From NCBI RefSeq assembly GCF_009928685.1, contig NZ_WWEO01000045.1:558001-622000 (forward strand): DNA of 64,000 nt. The letters run 5' to 3'. Source of the DNA: Mucilaginibacter agri (GTDB lineage Bacteria; Bacteroidota; Bacteroidia; Sphingobacteriales; Sphingobacteriaceae). Under the pieces are notes generated by a model. It was not told the origin of the DNA. It saw only the letters and a program-made list of their open reading frames with translations, and ran no database searches. Positions 51,804 to 59,259 of the stretch are shown in pieces (the stretch's first letter is position 1; every line of letters starts with the position of its first letter). The position numbers were made by a program, and so were the translations under genes.

Positions 51804-53591
51804 ATGCAGCACATACGTAATTTTTGCATCATTGCACACATCGACCACGGTAAGAGTACACTTGCCGACAGGTTGCTTGAATATACCAACACCGTTACCA
51901 AACGCGAATCGCAGGCACAACTGCTTGACGATATGGACCTGGAACGTGAGCGCGGTATAACTATTAAGAGTCACGCCATACAGATGAATTATACGCTGGA
52001 TGGACAGGAATATGTATTAAACCTTATTGATACTCCTGGACACGTTGACTTCTCGTACGAAGTTTCACGCTCTATTGCAGCCTGCGAAGGTGCTTTATTG
52101 ATTGTGGATGCTTCGCAAGGTATACAAGCCCAAACTATTTCCAACTTGTATCTCGCGCTGGAGAATGATCTGGAAATCATTCCGGTACTAAATAAAATGG
52201 ATCTTCCCGGCGCTATGCCAGAGGAAGTTAAAGACCAGATTGTTGATTTGATAGGTTGTAAACGCGAAGAAATTTTAGCAGCATCGGGTAAAACCGGGCT
52301 AGGTGTACATGATGTACTCCGTGCTATTGTTGAGCGTGTGCCCGCTCCTGTTGGCGATCCGGAAGCTCCCTTACAGGCCTTGATCTTCGACTCGGTATTC
52401 AACTCATTCCGCGGTATTATTGCTTATTATAAGGTAGTAAGCGGCGAGATCAGAAAAAATACTAAGGTTAAATTTATGGCTACCGGTAAAGAGTATCTGG
52501 CCGACGAGGTGGGTACTTTAAAGCTACAGCCAGTACCTAAAGATGTAATTAAAACCGGCGACGTAGGTTACATCATCTCGGGTATTAAAGAAGCCAAAGA
52601 GGTTAAAGTTGGTGATACCATTACTTTAATTGAACGCCCTGCAGCCGAGGGTATCCAGGGGTTTGAAGAAGTAAAACCAATGGTATTTGCCGGTATTTAC
52701 CCTGTTGATACGGAAGATTACGAAGAACTACGCGAATCAATGGCCAAGCTTCAGTTAAATGATGCTTCGCTGGTATTTGAGCCTGAATCTTCTGCGGCAT
52801 TAGGCTTTGGTTTCCGTTGCGGATTCTTAGGAATGCTGCACATGGAGATCATCCAAGAGCGTTTAGAGCGCGAGTTTGATATGACGGTTATTACTACAGT
52901 ACCCAACGTATCATATCTGGCCTATACAACTAAAGGCGAAGAATTGCTGGTAAATAACCCTTCTGACCTGCCCGACCCAAGCAAACTTGATTATGTAGAA
53001 GAGCCTTATATTAAGGCCAACATCATTAGCAAAGCGGAGTTTGTTGGGCCGATTATGTCGTTATGTATCCAAAAACGCGGCACTATAGTTAACCAATCTT
53101 ACCTAACCTCAGATCGCGTTGAGCTGATCTTCGAGATGCCGATGGGTGAAATTGTATTCGACTTTTACGACAGGTTGAAAACCATTTCTAAAGGTTATGC
53201 CTCGTTTGATTATACGCAGATTGGTTACCGCCAGTCGGACTTAGTACGTTTGGATATTCGTTTAAACAGCGAGCCTGTTGATGCGTTATCTTCACTAATT
53301 CACCGCAGTAATTCTTACGATTTTGGTAAAAGAATTTGCGAGAAGCTGAAAGAGCTGATCCCACGTCAACAGTTTGAAATTATTATCCAGGCATCTATCG
53401 GTGCTAAAATCATAGCACGCGAAACGGTGAAAGCTCTGCGTAAAGACGTAACCGCCAAATGTTATGGTGGTGATATTTCGCGTAAGCGTAAACTGTTAGA
53501 GAAACAGAAAAAAGGTAAAAAACGCATGCGCCAGGTTGGTAACGTAGAGATACCACAGTCGGCGTTTATGGCAGTATTGAAATTAGACTAA
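51804..53591 (+). CDS. lepA: Elongation factor 4
   Basis: A ribosome-bound translational GTPase of 595 residues. G1 Ala-His-Ile-Asp-His-Gly-Lys-Ser-Thr, G3 Asp-Thr-Pro-Gly-His and G4 Asn-Lys-Met-Asp are visible in the first 135 residues. EF-G-like domains and the LepA-specific C-terminal domain (Lys/Arg-rich, Arg-Lys-Arg-Lys-Leu-Leu-Glu-Lys-Gln-Lys) follow. I use ATG 51804, which gives the conserved start Met-x-His-Ile-Arg-Asn-Phe. The next gene follows after 20 bases. Confidence 0.97.
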   Translation: MQHIRNFCIIAHIDHGKSTLADRLLEYTNTVTKRESQAQLLDDMDLERERGITIKSHAIQMNYTLDGQEYVLNLIDTPGHVDFSYEVSRSIAACEGALLIVDASQGIQAQTISNLYLALENDLEIIPVLNKMDLPGAMPEEVKDQIVDLIGCKREEILAASGKTGLGVHDVLRAIVERVPAPVGDPEAPLQALIFDSVFNSFRGIIAYYKVVSGEIRKNTKVKFMATGKEYLADEVGTLKLQPVPKDVIKTGDVGYIISGIKEAKEVKVGDTITLIERPAAEGIQGFEEVKPMVFAGIYPVDTEDYEELRESMAKLQLNDASLVFEPESSAALGFGFRCGFLGMLHMEIIQERLEREFDMTVITTVPNVSYLAYTTKGEELLVNNPSDLPDPSKLDYVEEPYIKANIISKAEFVGPIMSLCIQKRGTIVNQSYLTSDRVELIFEMPMGEIVFDFYDRLKTISKGYASFDYTQIGYRQSDLVRLDIRLNSEPVDALSSLIHRSNSYDFGKRICEKLKELIPRQQFEIIIQASIGAKIIARETVKALRKDVTAKCYGGDISRKRKLLEKQKKGKKRMRQVGNVEIPQSAFMAVLKLD

Positions 53592-53611
53592 AATAGATTT
53601 GAGATGACGCC

Positions 53612-53947
53612 ATGCAGTATCTGCAATTAAGCTTTTATACTTTAATAGGTGTTAAAAAGATAATTGATCTTGGCGATTTTTCTTGGGGCGAATGGATCGT
53701 TTATGATAATCGGATACCGAAATATCATATCAATTTACATACAGAACTAAGTTCTGACATGATGATTAATTCAATCATCAACAAAAAGGAAAATACGATT
53801 GAGGGTATTATTAGAAATATTAATATCCGATACGGAACAAAGTTATCGTTAAAAACACGACCCTTAATTGAGTTGGTAAAGAAAGAAGAACTAATAGAAC
53901 TCGATTTAGGTCCTCTTCCAGAACAGTGGGTTAAAAACATCATATAA
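53612..53947 (+). CDS. Hypothetical protein between lepA and folD (111 aa)
   Basis: A small soluble protein with no recognised domain. Its DNA is visibly richer in A and T, with more Ile/Asn/Lys codons than flanking lepA and folD. It starts 20 bases after lepA, and its stop overlaps the folD start in TAATG, so it is likely translated in an operon. It may be a recent insertion. No toxin, antitoxin or immunity signature can be claimed. Confidence 0.65.
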   Translation: MQYLQLSFYTLIGVKKIIDLGDFSWGEWIVYDNRIPKYHINLHTELSSDMMINSIINKKENTIEGIIRNINIRYGTKLSLKTRPLIELVKKEELIELDLGPLPEQWVKNII

Positions 53948-54828
53948 TGCAGCTTTTAGACGGAAAATACGTATCAGAAAAACTGAAGCTTGAAATAGCT
54001 GAAGAAGCAGCGAAAATATTGGCTAACACAGGCCGTAAACCACACCTGGTTGCGGTATTGGTTGGGCACGATGGGGGCAGCGAAACTTATGTGGCCAGCA
54101 AAATGAAGAATTGTGAGGCTGTAGGTTTCAAATCGTCTTTAGTACGTTACGAAAGTGACGTTACCGAAGAAGAGTTATTAGCCAAAGTAGCCGAGCTAAA
54201 TGCCGATGCTGATATTGACGGCATCATTGTTCAGCTTCCTTTACCAAAGCATATCGATCCCGAGAAGGTAACTGAAAAGATTAACCCTGCTAAAGATGTG
54301 GATGGCTTCCACCCGGTTAACCTGGGCCGTATGCAGCGCAACCTGCCATCATTTATCCCGGCCACTCCTTACGGTATTACGCTGATGCTGAAAGAATATG
54401 GCATTGATACCGCAGGCAAACATTGTGTGGTAGTTGGTCGCAGTAATATTGTTGGTTCGCCAATGAGTATTCTGATGGCGCGTAATACGCAACCGGGTAA
54501 CTGTACTGTAACCATTTGCCATAGCCGCACACCAGATATTAAGAAATTCACCCTTGATGCCGACATTCTGATCGTAGCTATCGGTAAAAAGAATTTTATT
54601 ACCGCAGACATGGTTAAAGATGGCGTGGTTGTGATAGACGTGGGTATGAACCGCGAAACCTCTACCCTAACCAAATCTGGCTATAAACTGTATGGCGATG
54701 TTGATTTTGAAGGTGTTGCTCCAAAATCGTCATGGATTACCCCGGTACCGGGCGGTGTGGGCTTAATGACCATTATTGGCTTGCTTAAAAACACATTAGC
54801 ATCAGCAAATAAAGAAGTATACGTTTAG
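53947..54828 (+). CDS. folD: Methylenetetrahydrofolate dehydrogenase/cyclohydrolase
   Basis: Bifunctional enzyme producing 10-formyl-THF from 5,10-methylene-THF, feeding purine synthesis and initiator formylation. The 293-residue protein shows Tyr-Val-x-Ser-Lys (active-site Lys near 50), Val-Gln-Leu-Pro-Leu-Pro and Pro-Ala-Lys-Asp-Val-Asp-Gly-Phe. The Rossmann Gly-Arg-Ser-x-Ile-Val-Gly-x-Pro motif lies at about 163-171, with C-terminal Pro-Val-Pro-Gly-Gly-Val-Gly. Translationally coupled to the preceding orf by TAATG. Confidence 0.95.
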   Translation: MQLLDGKYVSEKLKLEIAEEAAKILANTGRKPHLVAVLVGHDGGSETYVASKMKNCEAVGFKSSLVRYESDVTEEELLAKVAELNADADIDGIIVQLPLPKHIDPEKVTEKINPAKDVDGFHPVNLGRMQRNLPSFIPATPYGITLMLKEYGIDTAGKHCVVVGRSNIVGSPMSILMARNTQPGNCTVTICHSRTPDIKKFTLDADILIVAIGKKNFITADMVKDGVVVIDVGMNRETSTLTKSGYKLYGDVDFEGVAPKSSWITPVPGGVGLMTIIGLLKNTLASANKEVYV

Positions 54829-54834
54829 TTATTG

Positions 54835-54981
54835 GTTATTAGGTTAATCAGTAAGATATAAAGCAGAAGGGATCACAATTGTGATCCCTTCTGCTTTTAC
54901 TGCTTTTGGTCATGATGTCCCAGTGAGTATCGGAACAGGATGACGGACGTCATGGGCTTAATAACTCAATAACCTAATAAC
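54835..54981. repeat. Nested inverted repeats downstream of folD
   Basis: Outer arms GTTATTAGGTTA (54835-54846) and TAACCTAATAAC (54970-54981) are perfectly inverted. Inside them lie the 38-base terminator palindrome at 54860-54897 and an imperfect GTCATGATGTCC/GGACGTCATG pair at about 54910-54952. The TTATTAGGTTA type of arm is a common dispersed element style in this phylum. Confidence 0.6.
54860..54897. terminator. Perfect 19-bp palindromic terminator after folD
   Basis: The 19-base arm from 54860 to 54878 (AAAGCAGAAGGG...CACAA) is exactly complementary to 54879-54897, with no spacer and flanking A/T runs. It can serve the folD transcript and the convergent NTF2-like gene. Confidence 0.85.
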
Positions 54982-54987
54982 TAAATG

Positions 54988-55428
54988 CTACCTTCCGATA
55001 TGATATTCGTGTGGAATTATATAGTTCTCATTCTCATCTTGCCATGCCATTGATGAGATAAGCCATTTGCCTTCTGTTTGGATACATTGCACATAATTTA
55101 TTCCTCTGGGTATTCGGCCCGATTCGTGATCGGTAAACGAGTACTCGTAAACGCTCACCCGTTGGGCAATTTTGCCGAAAGTTTCTGTTTTTGAGAATAA
55201 CTCGCGTTGTACAAATTGCTGCATAGTGCCGTCAGCTACCTGGGTTTGAATTGCTTTGACAAAACTTTCGGGTGTAAAACTAAGCGGACGGCCAAAGGTG
55301 TTGTTAATCAATACGGCCTCATCATAAAAAAGGGCTTCCAAAGCATTAAGGTCGGGCTCTTCACCGGTTTGAAAACTAAGGGTCTGGTAAAAGTCTGTTA
55401 CCAACAGATCTATATCGCTACTGCTCAT
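54988..55428 (-). CDS. NTF2-like/SnoaL-type protein (146 aa)
   Basis: An alpha+beta cone fold is suggested by an N-terminal helix, the central Ala-Leu-Phe-Tyr-Asp-Glu-Ala-Val-Leu-Ile motif and a C-terminal sheet with Trp-Leu-Ile-Ser-Ser-Met-Ala-Trp. The family includes isomerases, hydratases and non-catalytic ligand binders. It lies 8 bases downstream of the Rieske protein gene on the same strand, so a shared redox or scavenging function is possible but not shown. Confidence 0.75.
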   Translation of the reverse strand: MSSSDIDLLVTDFYQTLSFQTGEEPDLNALEALFYDEAVLINNTFGRPLSFTPESFVKAIQTQVADGTMQQFVQRELFSKTETFGKIAQRVSVYEYSFTDHESGRIPRGINYVQCIQTEGKWLISSMAWQDENENYIIPHEYHIGR

Positions 55429-55436
55429 AAAATGTA

Positions 55437-55766
55437 TTAAGTTCCTTTTAACGAATCCCAGAAAGACGGGATGCCTACATAGACTTCATTATTTCTGATC
55501 TCGACCTTATAGGTCGGAACGAAATCATTTTGTCCGGTGTTGCCCCTTCCCGTTTCCAGATCGTAAGCATAACGATGAAACGGGCATATCAGTTTTCCAT
55601 TTTCGCACCAACCTTCACTTAAATCCGCGCCTGCATGCGGGCATCTGGCCGAAAGGGCAAATAATTTGCCTTCATAATTCACGATACAAAGCTTCTTACC
55701 ACCAACGGAAACTTTACTGATCGGAGGTAATACTTCGCCAACTGAACCAACCTTATACCACTTCAT
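55437..55766 (-). CDS. Rieske 2Fe-2S ferredoxin-like protein (109 aa)
   Basis: A soluble single-domain Rieske protein. Cluster ligands are Cys42-Pro-His44 and Cys61-Pro-Phe-His64, in the order CxH...CxxH. No membrane anchor or oxygenase domain is attached, resembling NirD-like or dioxygenase ferredoxin components. It lies between a lipoprotein gene (7-base gap) and the NTF2-like gene (8-base gap), suggesting a three-gene unit. Its partner reductase is not in the window. Confidence 0.9.
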   Translation of the reverse strand: MKWYKVGSVGEVLPPISKVSVGGKKLCIVNYEGKLFALSARCPHAGADLSEGWCENGKLICPFHRYAYDLETGRGNTGQNDFVPTYKVEIRNNEVYVGIPSFWDSLKGT

Positions 55767-55773
55767 TACGCGG

Positions 55774-56541
55774 CTAAAAATCCACCTTCAGATCCATCAT
55801 AGTTGGATTTTTCATCATCTCATCCATATTAGTAACCAGCGTAACGGTTTTTCGATCCGCCGACAGCATGGCGCGGCTATTATTGATCTTCTTTACAGGC
55901 TTGGCGAAGCTCAGGATTAGCTTATATGGCGTCTCTATCAATAACGCTTTAGCCATTACAAAAGTAGCCTGGGTTTTCTTCAAAAAGTTATTGAATTTGG
56001 TTTTATCGATAATGCGGTAAAATTTATGCGGAGTGATTTCGTAGTCATAATAATCCTGGCCTACAACTAATTGGCCGCCCTCAAAACCTTTTATACTTTT
56101 GCTATCCTTAGTAACCGAACTAAGCCGGCTGTTATTAGCCACTTTAGAGATATGTTCTATATAATATTTCAGATCAGCTGCATCTTTGGCCTGGTGGTTA
56201 ATGCTAATCTTCATCAGGCTTTTATGCAAATCCATTTTAACGTTAAGGTTGCTGCTTTTGGCCAATTTAATTTCCTCTGCGCTTAGCTTCTGCTGAGTTG
56301 TATCGGGTATGGCACTGTAAAAGTTGAGGGAAGTATCCTTAGCCATGGCAAATTGAGGCGTTGCCGCTACTGAATCCGAAACCAGATTCATGAGCACGGC
56401 AACCGCATGACTCATGTCGAAATCATAAACCACATTGCACGATCCGTCTGCCTTAAAGTTGTAATGCTCTTCTATATCAACACATGAACTCAGGCAAGTT
56501 AATACACTGCAAAGTATAATTAAAAAGTAAAGTTTTCTCAT
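55774..56541 (-). CDS. Lipoprotein of unknown function (255 aa)
   Basis: The signal peptide ends in a lipobox Leu-Ser-Ser-Cys followed by Val-Asp-Ile-Glu-Glu. The N-terminal part begins with Tyr-Asn-Phe-Lys-Ala-Asp-Gly-Ser, a beta motif seen in several Bacteroidota surface-facing lipoproteins. The remainder alternates helices and strands without a known motif. First gene of a likely unit with the Rieske and NTF2-like genes; divergent from queE. Confidence 0.75.
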   Translation of the reverse strand: MRKLYFLIILCSVLTCLSSCVDIEEHYNFKADGSCNVVYDFDMSHAVAVLMNLVSDSVAATPQFAMAKDTSLNFYSAIPDTTQQKLSAEEIKLAKSSNLNVKMDLHKSLMKISINHQAKDAADLKYYIEHISKVANNSRLSSVTKDSKSIKGFEGGQLVVGQDYYDYEITPHKFYRIIDKTKFNNFLKKTQATFVMAKALLIETPYKLILSFAKPVKKINNSRAMLSADRKTVTLVTNMDEMMKNPTMMDLKVDF

Positions 56542-56621
56542 TGGTTGAATTTCAAGTAATTATAACCAATAATATTAACATTTAAAAGGCCAAAAATTTA
56601 AACCATCGGCGTAGTTATTTT

Positions 56622-56629
56622 TATCTTTG
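56622..56629 (+). promoter_or_regulatory. -7 element of the queE promoter
   Basis: TATCTTTG is an exact TAnnTTTG match ending 10 bases before the queE ATG (56640), giving a predicted leader of only about 5 bases. The upstream TTG at 56634 would lie at or before initiation, which supports the ATG start. Confidence 0.5.
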
Positions 56630-56639
56630 CAAATTGAAT

Positions 56640-57263
56640 ATGACAGCACAGGTTCCGGAAGATGGCACATTGCTCCCCTTAATGGAGGAGTTCTATACAA
56701 TACAAGGCGAAGGATATAACACCGGCAAGGCCGCATACTTTATCCGCTTAGGCGGATGCGATGTAGGCTGTCACTGGTGCGATGTTAAAGAGAGCTGGGA
56801 TGCAAGTATCCACCCCCTTACCTCTGCCGACCAGATTGTTACCAATGCGCTGCAATTTCCGGCTAAAACTGTGGTAGTTACCGGTGGCGAACCATTGATC
56901 TACAATCTTGATTACCTTACCGCTCAAATGAAAGAAAAAGGTGTAACTACCTTTATAGAAACTTCGGGTGCGTACCCCCTTTCGGGGCACTGGGATTGGA
57001 TATGCTTATCGCCCAAAAAATTCAAAGCACCTCAACCAGCCATTGCCCAACAGGCGCATGAACTAAAGGTTATCGTTTTCAATAAATCGGATTTCGACTG
57101 GGCCGAACAATATGCCGAACTGGTATCGCCTGGCTGCAAACTTTACCTGCAACCCGAATGGTCTAAAGCTAAGGAAGTTACCCCACTTATTATTGATTAT
57201 GTAATGGCCAACCCTAAATGGGAGATCTCTCTACAAACCCACAAGTATTTGAATATCCCATAA
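56640..57263 (+). CDS. queE: 7-carboxy-7-deazaguanine synthase
   Basis: Radical-SAM enzyme forming the deazapurine ring in queuosine precursor synthesis. The N-terminus has Tyr-Thr-Ile-Gln-Gly-Glu-Gly and the cluster motif Cys40-x3-Cys44-x2-Cys47, followed by Thr-Gly-Gly-Glu-Pro. The length of 207 residues fits the compact QueE core. I use ATG 56640 instead of the TTG two codons upstream. The partners queC and queD are not in the window. It precedes the PorE-like gene by 37 bases. Confidence 0.93.
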   Translation: MTAQVPEDGTLLPLMEEFYTIQGEGYNTGKAAYFIRLGGCDVGCHWCDVKESWDASIHPLTSADQIVTNALQFPAKTVVVTGGEPLIYNLDYLTAQMKEKGVTTFIETSGAYPLSGHWDWICLSPKKFKAPQPAIAQQAHELKVIVFNKSDFDWAEQYAELVSPGCKLYLQPEWSKAKEVTPLIIDYVMANPKWEISLQTHKYLNIP

Positions 57264-57300
57264 AAAACGTATTTTAGGGTCAGCTTCTTATATAACCTAA

Positions 57301-59208
57301 ATGAACCGGATTCTATTTATCGTGCTATTTACTGCCTTACCGTGCCTGTTATTTGCACAGCAACGAACGTACACCACGCGCGATGAAACGGCTATCAAGT
57401 ATTACGCTACAGCAGGTTCCAACTACGATGCCCGAAAAATAGATGATGCCATTTCTTCCTTACAACAGGCCATTACAGCAGATGATCGCTTTGTTGAAGC
57501 CCACATCTTTCTCGGCGACTTATACCACCTAAAACAGCAGCATAAAGAAGCAGCCGAACAGTATCTAAAAGCAATTAGCATTAATCCGGAGTTTACACAA
57601 GGGGTTTATATCAAAGTAAGTGAGGTTGAGATTTACCTCGGCAGGTACAAAGATGCACAGCAACATTTATTAAAATACCTCACCTATCCCTACATAACCG
57701 ATCGTGACCGTTTCCGTGCCAAGAAAATGATGGGCGATTGCGATTTTGCACTTACAGCTTTACAACATCCGGTGCCATTTACACCTGTTAATTTAGGCCC
57801 CGAAATAAATACCGCCGACGACGAATATTTGCCCGTAGCCACTGCCGATGAAAGCATGCTCATCTTCACCCGCAAAATTAATAATAACGAGGATTTTTAT
57901 AAAAGCGCTAAACTTAATAATAAGTGGCAGACCGCCAGCTATCTGAGCAAGCAAATTAACACACCCAACTATAACGAGGGCGCACAATCCATATCACAGG
58001 ATGGTAAATACCTTTTCTTTACCGGCTGTAACCGTCCGGATGGTTTAGGTAAATGCGACATCTATGTTTCGCAAAAAAAAGGCGACGACTGGTCGACACC
58101 TTTTGATTTAGCGAAACCCATTAACTCGCCGGGTTGGGAATCACAGCCCTCTATCAGCGCCGATGGCCGCACGCTTTACTTCGTAAGCAACCGGAAGGGT
58201 GGTTACGGGGGCTACGACATCTGGAAATCGACACTTAAATCTACTGGTTGGGGTGAGCCAGAGAACTTAGGCCCCAATATTAATACCGCCTTTGATGAGC
58301 AATCGCCGTTTATACACCCTGATGATAGTACGCTCTACTTCTGCTCAAGCGGTTGGCCGGGCATGGGTAACAAAGACCTTTACATCAGCCGTTTAGGACA
58401 AGATGGTAAGTGGCAAAAACCGCAAAATCTGGGATACCCTATTAACTCAAGTGGCGACGAAAACGGACTTACCATTTCCGCAAGCGGTGGTTACGCTTAC
58501 TTTGCTTCTAACTCGGCTAATTTAAACGGCTTGGGGGGCTACGATATCTACATGTTCGAGCTGCCTGTTACGGTACGGCCGCATACCGTTACCTATGTAA
58601 AAGGTAAAGTAACAGACGCCAAGCTTAAAAAGCCGATAGAAGCCATTGTAGAAATTACCGATCTCGAGAAAAACCAGGTAGTTTATAAAGACGTAAGCTC
58701 GCCTTTGGAAGGTTATTTTCTAGCCACACTTACAAGTGGGAAAAACTACGGTTTAAATATCTCCAAAGAAGGCTATCTGTTCTATTCGGAGAACTTCTCT
58801 TTAGAAGGGCATGCTCCTACCCAACCGTTCATCCTGAATGTGTCTCTATCACCTATCGAAGTAGGTAAAACCGTTATATTGAAGAATATCTTCTTCGATA
58901 CCGATAAATATGATCTCGAAACCCAGTCAAAAGCCGAGCTACAGCAAATAGCCGATTTTTTAGCTGCTAACCCAACGGTTAAAATCGAAATTTCGGGCCA
59001 TACCGACAATACCGGTAACGATCAGTTGAACCAAACGCTGTCGGAAAACCGGGCTAAGTCTGTTTATCAATATTTGGTTGCTAATGGCACCAATCCAACT
59101 AAACTAGTGTTCAAAGGCTATGGGAAAACACAGCCAATTGCACCTAACACTACAGACGAAAACAAGGCTAAGAACCGGCGTACCGAGTTTAAGATTATTG
59201 CTAAATAA
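57301..59208 (+). CDS. PorE-like OmpA-family envelope protein (635 aa)
   Basis: Domain order: signal peptide (ending Leu-Phe-Ala-Gln), TPR-like helices (about 27-160), five PD40/WD40-like blades each ending in an Asp-Ile-Tyr or Asp-Leu-Tyr type motif (about 170-425), a carboxypeptidase-regulatory-like beta domain (about 430-500) and a C-terminal OmpA peptidoglycan-binding domain with Gly-His-Thr-Asp-Asn (about 520-635). This is the architecture described for PorE, which anchors the type IX secretion machinery to peptidoglycan. Other paralogues share it, so orthology is not proved. There is no valid lipobox, unlike lipoprotein PorE. Confidence 0.85.
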   Translation: MNRILFIVLFTALPCLLFAQQRTYTTRDETAIKYYATAGSNYDARKIDDAISSLQQAITADDRFVEAHIFLGDLYHLKQQHKEAAEQYLKAISINPEFTQGVYIKVSEVEIYLGRYKDAQQHLLKYLTYPYITDRDRFRAKKMMGDCDFALTALQHPVPFTPVNLGPEINTADDEYLPVATADESMLIFTRKINNNEDFYKSAKLNNKWQTASYLSKQINTPNYNEGAQSISQDGKYLFFTGCNRPDGLGKCDIYVSQKKGDDWSTPFDLAKPINSPGWESQPSISADGRTLYFVSNRKGGYGGYDIWKSTLKSTGWGEPENLGPNINTAFDEQSPFIHPDDSTLYFCSSGWPGMGNKDLYISRLGQDGKWQKPQNLGYPINSSGDENGLTISASGGYAYFASNSANLNGLGGYDIYMFELPVTVRPHTVTYVKGKVTDAKLKKPIEAIVEITDLEKNQVVYKDVSSPLEGYFLATLTSGKNYGLNISKEGYLFYSENFSLEGHAPTQPFILNVSLSPIEVGKTVILKNIFFDTDKYDLETQSKAELQQIADFLAANPTVKIEISGHTDNTGNDQLNQTLSENRAKSVYQYLVANGTNPTKLVFKGYGKTQPIAPNTTDENKAKNRRTEFKIIAK

Positions 59209-59238
59209 AAAGGCTTCCCAACTAATCGGAAAGCCTTT
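59209..59238. terminator. Terminator between the PorE-like gene and recQ
   Basis: AAAGGCTTCC (59209-59218) pairs with GGAAAGCCTTT (59228-59238) with one bulged A; runs of A and T flank both sides. It serves both convergent genes. The loop AACTAATCGG is related to the terminator loops at 20303 and 36975. Confidence 0.85.
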
Positions 59239-59259
59239 AAATACAAGTAGATAAACTAA

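Noticed and set aside
56634..56639. TTG start two codons before queE ATG (similar TTG starts for argG, lepA, mscS, porP, PKD protein)
   Set aside because: In each case an ATG follows within a few codons, gives the conserved N-terminus and often lies after a promoter element that overlaps the TTG.
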